Part shown: positions 26,227-33,543 of the stretch, one piece after another | Layout of the letters: every line of letters begins with the position of its first letter | Position numbering within the stretch: position 1 is the first letter of the stretch | Source: Porphyromonadaceae bacterium UBA4262 | Lineage (GTDB): Bacteria; Bacteroidota; Bacteroidia; Bacteroidales; Muribaculaceae | DNA: 64,000 nt | NCBI GenBank assembly: GCA_002396085.1 | Contig: DGWI01000018.1 | Coordinates: 1 to 64,000 of the forward strand | Reading direction: 5' to 3' | Notes under the pieces: generated by a model | The model's input: the letters and a program-made list of their open reading frames with translations, nothing else | Told to the model about the DNA's origin: nothing | Databases searched by the model: none | Position numbers and translations under genes: made by a program

Positions 26227-26398
26227 GGTTTAAGGGTTAAAGGTTAGGGGTTAGGGTTGAAGGGTTAGGGTTGAAGGGTTAAGGTTGAAGGGGTAGGGGC
26301 TAGAGTTCTGTGGCAATCAGCCTGCTTACCAGCCACAACCCTAACCCTTAACCCTTCAACCCTAACCCGTGAACCTTAACCCTTAACCCTTGAACCCA
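26225..26398. repeat. Inverted pair of telomere-like heptamer arrays
   Basis: 26225-26301: eleven 7-bp units around AGGGTTA/AAGGGTT. 26336-26398: nine units around AACCCTT, i.e. the inverse. The 34-nt spacer is unique. The two arms could pair into a long hairpin between the converging xth and rpsO genes. Confidence 0.88.
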
Positions 26399-26402
26399 CG
26401 AA

Positions 26403-26432
26403 AAAAGCACTGCCTGAGTGGGCAGTGCTTTT
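26403..26432. terminator. Bidirectional terminator between xth and rpsO
   Basis: A 12-bp stem (AAAAGCACTGCC with GGCAGTGCTTTT) has a 6-nt loop, with A-run and T-run on either side. Confidence 0.85.
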
Positions 26433-26454
26433 GTTTTCACGAGTTGCGTGCTGA

Positions 26455-26730
26455 TTACTTGCGGATACCGAGTTCCTTCTTAGCGATGAGGGCGCGGTAA
26501 CGGTTGATGTCTTTACGCATCAGGTAATCGAGCAGTTTGCGACGCTTACCAACAAGCATCTTCAGTGCACGCTGAGTCGTATGATCTTTCTTGTTGACCT
26601 TCAAGTGCTCGGTCAGGTGGGAAATACGGTAAGAGAATAATGCAATCTGTGCCTCGGGAGACCCAGTATCAGTATTGCTGGCACCGTACGTTCCAAAGAT
26701 CTCTTTCTTTTTCTCTGAATCTAAGTACAT
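26455..26730 (-). CDS. rpsO: Small ribosomal subunit protein uS15
   Basis: 91 residues from ATG 26730 (MYLDSEKKKEIF). S15 signatures: TGSPEAQIALFSYRISHLTEHL, KKDHTTQRALKMLVGKRRKLL and DYLMRKDINRYRALIAKKELG. It binds 16S rRNA in the platform. The frame extends 14 codons upstream but S15 proteins begin at this methionine. A -7 box lies 39 nt upstream and a strong terminator directly downstream, so it is a single-gene unit. Confidence 0.97.
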   Translation of the reverse strand: MYLDSEKKKEIFGTYGASNTDTGSPEAQIALFSYRISHLTEHLKVNKKDHTTQRALKMLVGKRRKLLDYLMRKDINRYRALIAKKELGIRK

Positions 26731-26769
26731 TACGTTAAGTTTATATATAGTGTTTGCAAAATTGCGGTG

Positions 26770-26819
26770 CAAAGGTACTACAAAGTTTTCAGTTTTCAGT
26801 CATCAGTCTTAAGTTTTTT
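26770..26819 (-). promoter_or_regulatory. rpsO -7 box with adjacent heptamer array
   Basis: TACCTTTG on the minus strand at 26770-26777. Directly upstream at 26785-26819 are five 7-bp units (GTTTTCA, GTTTTCA, GTCATCA, GTCTTAA, GTTTTTT on the plus strand), occupying the place of the -33 element. Confidence 0.55.
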
Positions 26820-26915
26820 GTTGAGAATTGAGAATTATCTCAAGATTGTAAGATTTTTTAACATTTTGCTGCAATGCAAATCTTTCCGAGGCCAAAAACA
26901 TCACTCTATTATTTG

Positions 26916-26939
26916 GATATATCAGATATATCATATATC
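26916..26939. promoter_or_regulatory. Candidate operator of the antitoxin-like gene
   Basis: Three closely spaced palindromic sites, GATATATC, GATATATC and CATATATC, at 8-9 bp spacing, 31 nt before the ATG. The arrangement is typical of ribbon-helix-helix autorepression; this is inference. Confidence 0.4.
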
Positions 26940-26969
26940 TCTGCAGCACAAAAAGTATTATATATAAAA

Positions 26970-27263
26970 ATGGAAACAACAATAAAGCGCAAAAACATCG
27001 ACCTGCCAGTTGAAGTTTTGCAGAAACTTTCGCTACTTGCAGTGGCTCAAGGACGCAGCCTCAAGGCGTTTATCGAACAACTCTTGATTGCCAAGGCCAA
27101 TAGCATATCAGTCGAGGTGCATGAGAACCCTTCACCTTCAGGCGACCCCTGGTTTAATGTGCCAGAAAACATCGATTCTGTCCATCGAGGCATTCAAGAG
27201 ATGAACGAAGGGCAAGGCGAGGCATATACCATGGATGAAATCAGACGGCGATTGGGAGTATGA
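26970..27263 (+). CDS. Ribbon-helix-helix antitoxin-like protein
   Basis: 97 residues from ATG 26970 (METTIKRKNIDLPVEVLQKL). The N-terminal about 45 residues fit a ribbon-helix-helix DNA-binding fold (strand KRKNIDLP, then VEVLQKLSLLAVAQGRSLKAFIEQLL). The C-terminal half is acidic and less ordered (DPWFNVPENIDSVHRGIQEM), as expected of a toxin-binding tail. No complete toxin gene follows; only a 15-codon frame overlapping its stop is present. It could also be a stand-alone regulator. Confidence 0.65.
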   Translation: METTIKRKNIDLPVEVLQKLSLLAVAQGRSLKAFIEQLLIAKANSISVEVHENPSPSGDPWFNVPENIDSVHRGIQEMNEGQGEAYTMDEIRRRLGV

Positions 27264-27307
27264 GTTATCAGTTAAAGGCCACTACGGTGACAAGTAGCAC
27301 TCAATAG
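27260..27307 (+). pseudogene. Possible remnant of a toxin gene
   Basis: An ATG overlaps the antitoxin stop (ATGA), as toxin genes usually do. The frame reads MSYQLKATTVTSSTQ and then stops. It is too short to function or to assign to a toxin family, so this is a tentative reading. Confidence 0.25.
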
Positions 27308-27314
27308 ACAAAAG

Positions 27315-27355
27315 AACATAGGGGCAAAGCCTGCATGAAGTGATGTCCCTATGTT
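27315..27355 (+). terminator. Probable terminator of the antitoxin unit
   Basis: Inverted repeat AACATAGGG (27315-27323) and CCCTATGTT (27347-27355), followed by TGTTAAA. The T-run is weak. Confidence 0.4.
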
Positions 27356-27405
27356 TGTTAAACTAATGTCCTTATTTTCATCTGTCTATAAGAGTGGCGC
27401 GATAA

Positions 27406-28110
27406 TTATTCTCTTTGAATTGTGCAAGCCTCAGGATTCTTTTGCAGTTTTACAATCGTGACTTGGGGGTGGCGGGAGAGCTGGCCGGGGTTGGTGCCGG
27501 GGAGGCCTTCGGGGACTGCCATGCCGCGCTGGCGGTAAAACTCGGTCCAGTGGTCGAGGATGTGGCCCGTGCGGTCATGGAACGACATGGGTATGGTGCC
27601 GAAAATCGGTCGCCCCGCTGTGTCGACGTAGCACATCTGCACCAATTCGCTGCAATAGATGGCACTGTCGCCCGGCAGATAGAGGTCGTCGTATGGCAGA
27701 CCGACATATCGCAATGCCGACCTCACCGAGCGGGCGGCATCCACGCCCTGCACATGCCCCAACACAAAGGTTGCTCCCTGTTCGCGCGCCACGAGTGAGT
27801 CGATGGGTGTGAGCGCTACCCCCTGGCGCGGGATAGCCTCTAGGGCGTAGAGCGGCCCACCCTTTCCTCCAATGCGGTGCATGATGGCGACATGGTCTAT
27901 AGCCAAGTTGTCGATGCCCTGGGTTACCTGCGTGATGGCATTGTCATCGGCCTGCGCCACAAACAGCAAGTCGCCCTCGTCAACTTCAGTCAATTGAGAA
28001 TTGAGAATTGAGAATTGAGAATTGGGTTGTCCGCATGTGGGCAGCACGGCCACCAGCAGTAATGCTAACACTACACATCGTAGCAACCCTCGAAATGATG
28101 AGGCATCCAT
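27406..28110 (-). CDS. YiiX/NlpC-like permuted papain-fold protein, secreted
   Basis: 234 residues from ATG 28110 (MDASSFRGLLRCVV). A signal peptide ends near VLPTC (possible lipoprotein). The domain fits the YiiX/NlpC permuted amidase-peptidase fold: EGDLLFVAQ, IDHVAIMHRIGG (His) and SAIYCSELVQMCYVD (Cys nucleophile). Likely substrate: peptidoglycan peptide or lipid amide, unproven. Odd: codons 29-40 (NSQFSILNSQL) are a translated heptamer array placed between the signal peptide and the domain. The ATG abuts the left hairpin of the transposable element. The longer frame to 28242 runs through that element and into the transposase gene and is rejected. Confidence 0.75.
   Translation of the reverse strand: MDASSFRGLLRCVVLALLLVAVLPTCGQPNSQFSILNSQLTEVDEGDLLFVAQADDNAITQVTQGIDNLAIDHVAIMHRIGGKGGPLYALEAIPRQGVALTPIDSLVAREQGATFVLGHVQGVDAARSVRSALRYVGLPYDDLYLPGDSAIYCSELVQMCYVDTAGRPIFGTIPMSFHDRTGHILDHWTEFYRQRGMAVPEGLPGTNPGQLSRHPQVTIVKLQKNPEACTIQRE
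27991..28025. repeat. Heptamer array inside a coding sequence
   Basis: Five 7-bp units (CAATTGA, GAATTGA three times, GAATTGG). Because three units equal seven codons they keep the frame and encode repeated NSQFSIL. Confidence 0.85.
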
Positions 28111-28774
28111 GTCGCTGAAAGCGACTGATTTGAATAACCGGGGGTGGAGCCTGCGACACCCTCGGACAGGCCACATCATAGCATGTCGCTGAAAGCGACC
28201 ATTTGTTTCTTGCAACAATTTAATCATTAAGGAAATATTCATCCGTTTCTACACCTTCACGAGCCATTAACTCACGTAACTCACTATCTAAAGTAACACC
28301 TCTATGATGATTCTTTTGATCAATAATATAGTTTTTCACGATGGGAATGTCAGCGTGACTATAGGTGAAAGCAGCATAACTTTGCCCCCACCCTGAGAAT
28401 TGTGGGAAATGCGGGTTCTCTTTTAACCACTCACTAGATGCACGCTTGATACGACGCATAAATTCAGACAGAGCAATTGCTGGAGGGACACTGACTAACA
28501 TGTGAATATGGTCTTGCATACCACCAATGCGGTAGAGTTTGCCATTTAGATGACTCACTATACCCATAATATAGGCATATAACTCTTTCTCATGCTCTTC
28601 AACTATCGTGTTTTCGCTGCGATAGGTTCGAAATACTATGTGATAGACTAAATTGGTATAGCTCATATTTGCTACTCAGATGCTCGCTTTCAGCGAGGAT
28701 TATACTCTTGCTCTCCTCCGAGGGTGTCGCTATCGCTCCACCCCCGGTTACTCAGATTATTCGCTTTCAGCGAC
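28111..28774. mobile_element. IS200/RAYT-like element with REP-type palindromic ends
   Basis: Left end: hairpins GTCGCTGAAAGCGAC at 28111-28125 and 28185-28199 flank a larger stem (28138-28165, CCGGGGGTGGAG pairing with CACCCTCGG). Right end: the inverse arrangement, with CTCGCTTTCAGCGAG at 28683-28697, the large stem at 28718-28746 and TCGCTTTCAGCGA at 28761-28773. The right end is close to the reverse complement of the left end. The transposase gene sits between. No target duplication was identified. 28775-28887 holds nothing recognisable. Confidence 0.8.
28220..28666 (-). CDS. IS200/IS605-like (Y1) transposase, possibly REP-associated
   Basis: 148 residues. Y1-transposase fold: LVYHIVFRTYRSENTI, then the HUH motif in GGMQDHIHMLVSVPP (His-Ile-His), then the WGQSYAAFTYSHADIPIV segment and NYIIDQKNHHRGV, whose Tyr is the likely nucleophile. 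The length is that of IS200 TnpA. The protein would cut single-stranded DNA at hairpin-marked ends. The gene appears intact. The palindromes also exist without it at 33.2 kb, which favours a REP-associated or MITE-generating element. Confidence 0.88.
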   Translation of the reverse strand: MSYTNLVYHIVFRTYRSENTIVEEHEKELYAYIMGIVSHLNGKLYRIGGMQDHIHMLVSVPPAIALSEFMRRIKRASSEWLKENPHFPQFSGWGQSYAAFTYSHADIPIVKNYIIDQKNHHRGVTLDSELRELMAREGVETDEYFLND

Positions 28775-28887
28775 TTTTTCTTCTGCCTAGACCCTTAATC
28801 TATGCTGATGTATATAGGATGTCTCGGACAAGAAACAAGGGATGGAGCAGTCACTCCACCCCTTGTAAATCAGTTACTTTTAATTGG

Positions 28888-30087
28888 CTATTTCACGACC
28901 TTGGTGGTGCGGGTTGTGCCGTCGCTGTAGGTGGTCACACAGATGGCGACACCGCTGGGCTGCGTCACTTGCTGGCCGGCCAGGTTGTAGTAGCGCTCGG
29001 CGGTCACACACTTGCTGGCATCAATGTCATTGACACCATTATAGGGATTCTCGACATCAAGGTAGACGATATCGGATGCGTTGCGCACACCATCGACCGT
29101 ATAATACACCTGAATGCCGATGCGGTTGGCAAACATCGGGTTGTCACCCTTGTTGGTGCGATAGAAGTAGACGCGACGCAGATAGAAGTCCTCACCGCTG
29201 TAGCCGTAAGGAATCTCGGTCATGTCGGTGTCAAAGCCGTTGCCTGCACCATAGGTGGCGTAGTCAAATGTGAACAACTGGTCGTCATCGGTGAAGATGC
29301 TGTAGGTCACATAGTCGGAATTCAACGGATTGCCGTCAACATCCAGCAGATTGATGTTGAAGTCGAAGCGCGTGTAACCACTCTCATCACCACAATCAAA
29401 GAACTCCAGTGCCTCGGGGTTGGCGGGCACAGCGGGCTGAGCATCACCCAGAGGGGTCCATACGGTGTTCCACTCAAGTGTGGCTATCGTGCCATCATCG
29501 CTCCACACACCAGCCAGTCCCAGAGCATTCAGATTGTTGGGATACTCAGCATTAGCGTCGCCTTCAGACCCTTGCAGTGCAATTGTGCCCTGAGCGGCAT
29601 CCACAGCGTAAGTCACAGCCTCCACGCCTTCCTGAGGGAGGAAATCGAGCCAGTAGAAGTCATCGCCCAGATCAACCAGGCTAGTTGCTCCCCATGCCAG
29701 TACCAGGCCATAATCATACTCCTCGTTGTAGGACACATACTGTCCCAGTGGCACCGTGATGGTCGTGCCATCATCGCTCAGTTCACCCTTCACCCAGGCA
29801 CCAACGCCCTCGCCGTAGGCCAAGGGGTCCTGGATATAGACAGTCTTTCCGTCAGGAGCGTAGCACACCTTGGTCTGTCCCGTCTGGGCAGAAGCGTTGT
29901 AGCCATAGAGACTGACCACCAAGAACTCGCCACTGCGACCATAGGTCACAACCTCGCCCTCGGGTTGCTCGGTGATGATGTCGACCTTAGCAGGGGCATT
30001 AGACGGTTTCCCCAGCTTGTGAGCCGGCTGTGCCGACACACTCAATGCCACAGCCACCGTGGCAATAAGCAGTAAAAATTTCTTCAT
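28888..30087 (-). CDS. Secreted protein with C-terminal sorting-type domain
   Basis: 399 residues with a signal peptide to SVSAQ. The body is beta-rich with acidic loops (YGRSGEFLVVSLYGYNASA, VCYAPDGKTVYIQDPLAYGE, GTTITVPLGQYVSYNEEYDY) and shows no known catalytic motif. The last about 45 residues (YYNLAGQQVTQPSGVAICV, then YSDGTTRTTKVVK) match the end of the 1160-residue protein at 37.5 kb, so both carry the same sorting-type domain. Inference: exported to the surface. The ligand or enzyme activity is unknown. Confidence 0.75.
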   Translation of the reverse strand: MKKFLLLIATVAVALSVSAQPAHKLGKPSNAPAKVDIITEQPEGEVVTYGRSGEFLVVSLYGYNASAQTGQTKVCYAPDGKTVYIQDPLAYGEGVGAWVKGELSDDGTTITVPLGQYVSYNEEYDYGLVLAWGATSLVDLGDDFYWLDFLPQEGVEAVTYAVDAAQGTIALQGSEGDANAEYPNNLNALGLAGVWSDDGTIATLEWNTVWTPLGDAQPAVPANPEALEFFDCGDESGYTRFDFNINLLDVDGNPLNSDYVTYSIFTDDDQLFTFDYATYGAGNGFDTDMTEIPYGYSGEDFYLRRVYFYRTNKGDNPMFANRIGIQVYYTVDGVRNASDIVYLDVENPYNGVNDIDASKCVTAERYYNLAGQQVTQPSGVAICVTTYSDGTTRTTKVVK

Positions 30088-30269
30088 ATCTACAAAGATT
30101 TAAAGATGAATAAACAGAAAATCGCTTCAAAAATAGTAAATTCTTTTGAATCACGCAAGCATATCAACAAAAAATGAGTTTGTGCCAAAATGATTCTTGA
30201 GTCAGATGCCCCCAATGCGGGTGCACTTGAGAAGCCACTTTTTGCAATGTTGACACACCCACAAAGACC

Positions 30270-33002
30270 CTAGAACCAAGTGACCCCGTTGCTGTAACTG
30301 GAGCGCTTGTCGTACTTGACATCCTGCAGGATGCTGGAGTTGACCGCGATGTGGAAATTGTAACTCTTGTAGGGGCCGACAGGCACAAAACTAGCCGTCA
30401 TGGTAAAGCAGTGCATCGTGCGCGACACATTGCAGTTCATGTAGGCAATCTTGTGGTTCTCAAAGTCGTAACTGGCCGAGAACGAGAGGTTCCAGTTCTT
30501 GGTGGGCCGGATGTTGCCGTTCAGGCTCAACGAGTGAGTGAACTTACCGTTATACTCCATCTTCTCCTTGTTGAAGGAGCCATAGCCATAACTCACCGAG
30601 TAGTTGAAAGTCAGGTTCCATGGGCACTCCCACTTGGCATAGCCCTCCGACGTGAGTTCGACATCAGAGGGCGCCTCGTTGCCGCCTCGCTGATTATCGT
30701 CATCGGGAGTCGCATCGTCACCACGTCGTCGCGTCGTGTCGTCGGTCTTCTTGTTGTCTTTGCCCTTGCCCTTGCGCTTGAACGTATTGTTGTTGATTGT
30801 GTAATTGAACGATGTGCCCGTACTGGCCAATCGGCCCCAGCCACCACCATGGAAGAGGCGCAGCTTGTTGATGCGCACGGGGTTGCCATACTCGTTCAAG
30901 CCATACTTATACACGTCCCACGTGGCACTCAAGTTGAGGTTGAACCCCTTGAACAAACGCAGCAATATGCTGGTCGAGAGGTTGCTCCACCGCAACGAGT
31001 CGGCCGCCATGTTATAACTCTGGCTGAGCGACAAGTTCTCAATAAGCGAAATCTTCTTGTAGCCAGTGCTGTCCTGGTCGCTCTTGACCTTGGCCTCAAG
31101 GTTGTTGGCCAGATTGAATGAGATGATGCCACTCTTGCCACTGCTGGCCCCGCCGAACAGTCCATGCTGGAAGTAACTGTAATGCCTCGTCTGCGATTTG
31201 CCGTTAGCATCGATATAGTCATATTTGCCCCAGTAGCCCCAGAAAGGCGCTCCAAAGTCGGGAGCCGCCGAGAACGACACCGTCGGGGTGAGCACGTGAC
31301 GAATCATCTGCAACTTCTTGCCCAAGAACTTCATTGGCCGCCAGAAGCCATAAATCTTGGTATTGAGTGCAAGCGAGAAGTTGAAGTCAAAGATGTTGTA
31401 GAAACTATAGGTCGTGTCCATCACCTCGGCACTGGCATTGGGATCCCATTGCCGCTTGATCTTGCTGGTGTACATGCGGTCGTTCAGGGTCAGCGAGGGG
31501 GTGATGTTGAAGTACTTGAACACGTTGAACGTGGCATTGATGGGCACGGTGTGGCTCATGCCGTTGCGCCAGTCCTTAATCAGGTTTTTGTGGAAGAACT
31601 CGTCCTGCTTGGCTGTGAGCGAATTCTGGAAACGTCCGCTATAAGAGATCTTGATTTTCTCATACCACCGCTCGGCACCCACCACGCGCTTGCGTTTGAA
31701 CGGCGCGGTCTGCGCCATGGTCAGGGTGAAGTTGGGGAACGACACGCTCAATGTCGAGTCGGCCGTGCGCTGGTTGATGCTTGCCGTTGTCGACAGGCTC
31801 CACTTGGTGCCGGGGAACTTATAGGTGAAGTTGATGGTGCTGCTCTTGGTGTTCTCGGTGAAGGCACTGGTGTAGTAGGTGTCCAGACTGTTGCGCGCAT
31901 ATCCGCTAGTTGCAAAGTTCACACTAGCCGAGAACGTCATGTTGGGATTGGCCTTGGCATCCTGCGTGTGACTCCACAGCACCTGAAAGTTGTGCATCTT
32001 GCTGTAGTCACGGTCGCCCTTGTCGCCACTGACAGTGGTCAGGTAGTTGACGTGGAAATTGCCGCGGAACTTGTATCTCCAGGCATAGTTGCTCTGCGCC
32101 GACACTCCCCATGAGCCGCGCGTATAAATCTCACCCGTCAGTGCCAAATCAATGTGCTTGCTCAGTGCCAGATAGTAACCGCCATTGCGGGCATAGAAGC
32201 CACGGTTGTAGTCCTCGCCGAATGTGGGGAACAGGATGCCGCTACTGTACTTCTCGGTGAACGGGAAGAAACCGAAGGGCACGGCAATGGGCAGTGGCAG
32301 ATCTTCAAGCACCATGTAGGCTGGGCCTGTCACCACATTGTGCTTGGGCCGCATCTTGGCCTTAGTGATCTGGAAGTAGAAGTGCGGGTGGTCGTGGTTG
32401 TCGCAGGTGGTGTAACGACCGTCCTTGAGGTAGTACTCATCGTTCTCCATCTTCTTGGTGATGCCGCCTGTGAGGTAGCCCTCGCCCTGCTCGGTGACGA
32501 TGTCGGTGATATAGCCCTTGCGTGTCTTGAAGTTGTAGTTCATGATGCGCGACTCATACTCGCCGCTGTTGTCCTTGAACACAGGCTTGCCCTGCAGTTC
32601 GCCCACCGAGTCGGGCTGGCCGATGGCATGCACCTGGCTGCTGTCCATGTCCATGGCAATCTGCTCGGCGGTGAGTGTGATGTCGCCATAGCCAATCTGT
32701 CCCGAACCAAAGATGGTGGCGCGGTTCTTGCCGTACATCACAATGGAGTCCTTGGCCTGGAAGTTGACCACATGGTCAAGGTCCACCTTGCGGCGGACAA
32801 AGCGCTCTTTTACTGGGGTAGAGTTACCCGCAGTGTCGCGCTCGAGTGAGTCGCCACCCAGTCGCACCAGCGAGTCAACCAGTTCGGTGGCACTGCCACG
32901 CAAATGAAGGCCACGAGTGCGCTCCTGTGCCCACGCCAGCGAGCAGTCGAGCAACATCAGCCCGACCAACAACAGTGGCAATATGTAGAGACGTGTCTTC
33001 AA
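30270..33002 (-). CDS. lptD: LptD-type LPS assembly outer membrane protein
   Basis: About 910 residues. Signal peptide, then an OstA/LptA-like beta-jellyroll N-domain (VNFQAKDSIVMYGKNRATIF, GYGDITLTAEQIAMDM). A long beta-barrel follows with repeated aromatic-ended strands and VPFGFFPFTEKYSSGILFPT, typical of Bacteroidetes LptD. A low-complexity charged loop (about 745-790, KRKGKGKDNKK to DDDNQRGG) sits late in the barrel. Role: inserts lipopolysaccharide into the outer leaflet with LptE. Start: TTG at 33002 (MKTRLYILPLLL) gives a clean signal peptide; the GTG at 33026 lies inside a -7 box. A TTG start is inference. Confidence 0.83.
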   Translation of the reverse strand: MKTRLYILPLLLVGLMLLDCSLAWAQERTRGLHLRGSATELVDSLVRLGGDSLERDTAGNSTPVKERFVRRKVDLDHVVNFQAKDSIVMYGKNRATIFGSGQIGYGDITLTAEQIAMDMDSSQVHAIGQPDSVGELQGKPVFKDNSGEYESRIMNYNFKTRKGYITDIVTEQGEGYLTGGITKKMENDEYYLKDGRYTTCDNHDHPHFYFQITKAKMRPKHNVVTGPAYMVLEDLPLPIAVPFGFFPFTEKYSSGILFPTFGEDYNRGFYARNGGYYLALSKHIDLALTGEIYTRGSWGVSAQSNYAWRYKFRGNFHVNYLTTVSGDKGDRDYSKMHNFQVLWSHTQDAKANPNMTFSASVNFATSGYARNSLDTYYTSAFTENTKSSTINFTYKFPGTKWSLSTTASINQRTADSTLSVSFPNFTLTMAQTAPFKRKRVVGAERWYEKIKISYSGRFQNSLTAKQDEFFHKNLIKDWRNGMSHTVPINATFNVFKYFNITPSLTLNDRMYTSKIKRQWDPNASAEVMDTTYSFYNIFDFNFSLALNTKIYGFWRPMKFLGKKLQMIRHVLTPTVSFSAAPDFGAPFWGYWGKYDYIDANGKSQTRHYSYFQHGLFGGASSGKSGIISFNLANNLEAKVKSDQDSTGYKKISLIENLSLSQSYNMAADSLRWSNLSTSILLRLFKGFNLNLSATWDVYKYGLNEYGNPVRINKLRLFHGGGWGRLASTGTSFNYTINNNTFKRKGKGKDNKKTDDTTRRRGDDATPDDDNQRGGNEAPSDVELTSEGYAKWECPWNLTFNYSVSYGYGSFNKEKMEYNGKFTHSLSLNGNIRPTKNWNLSFSASYDFENHKIAYMNCNVSRTMHCFTMTASFVPVGPYKSYNFHIAVNSSILQDVKYDKRSSYSNGVTWF

Positions 33003-33025
33003 TGCGGCCTCATGCAAATAACCCA

Positions 33026-33033
33026 CAAAGGTA
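33026..33033 (-). promoter_or_regulatory. -7 box for lptD
   Basis: TACCTTTG on the minus strand, 23 nt before the proposed TTG start. No good -33. Confidence 0.45.
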
Positions 33034-33237
33034 ATGCAAAAACCACAAACACGCCCCTACCCTGCCCCACATTTATTATTATTTAATAGTTACGTCTATC
33101 TCACAGTGGAGAGGTAAAGGTTGGGTTAACTGCAATACTTGGCAATATCATAACATATTATCCATTATTGGGGGAATTGAAATCCTAACCCTTTTGGAAA
33201 AGGCAACTATATACCAGTTGTCCCCAGGGTATGCTTT

Positions 33238-33441
33238 GTCGCTGAAAACGACTGAGTTGAGTAACCGTGGGTGGAGCTTGCGACACCCTCGGACAGAATG
33301 CAAACTATTATCCTCGCTGAAGGCGAGCATTTAGTTTTCGCGACAAGGTACTCGCTTTCAGCGAGATATTTAGTATGCCCTCATACCGGAGGTGTCGCTA
33401 ACGCTCCACCTCCGGTTACTCAGATTGTCACCTTCGGTGAC
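33238..33441. mobile_element. Transposase-less derivative of the REP-ended element
   Basis: Same order of parts as the element at 28.1-28.8 kb. Left end: GTCGCTGAAAACGAC (33238-33252), large stem (33265-33292), CTCGCTGAAGGCGAG (33313-33327). Right end: CTCGCTTTCAGCGAG (33351-33365), large stem CCGGAGGTG/CACCTCCGG (33386-33415), GTCACCTTCGGTGAC (33427-33441). Only 23 bp separate the ends, so the transposase is deleted. Several hairpins have compensating changes that keep pairing. The rest of the gap from 33034 to 33543 holds two copies of a TCCCTTTTGGAAAAGG-like phrase and no gene. Confidence 0.8.
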
Positions 33442-33543
33442 GCTGCTTCATCACAAAAAAATAAAATACTAATTGGGGGACAACTCGTATATAACTCCCT
33501 TTTGGAAAAGGGAGGGGAAATAATTGCTGAATCAATTTGCCAA

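Noticed and set aside
27406..28242. Long form of the YiiX-like protein starting at 28242
   Set aside because: Its first 44 codons run through the transposable element end and overlap the transposase gene; ATG 28110 begins a proper signal peptide.
28669..30075. Long plus-strand frame opposite the 399-residue secreted protein
   Set aside because: It is antisense to a gene with a clear signal peptide and shared C-terminal module, and its translation has no domain.
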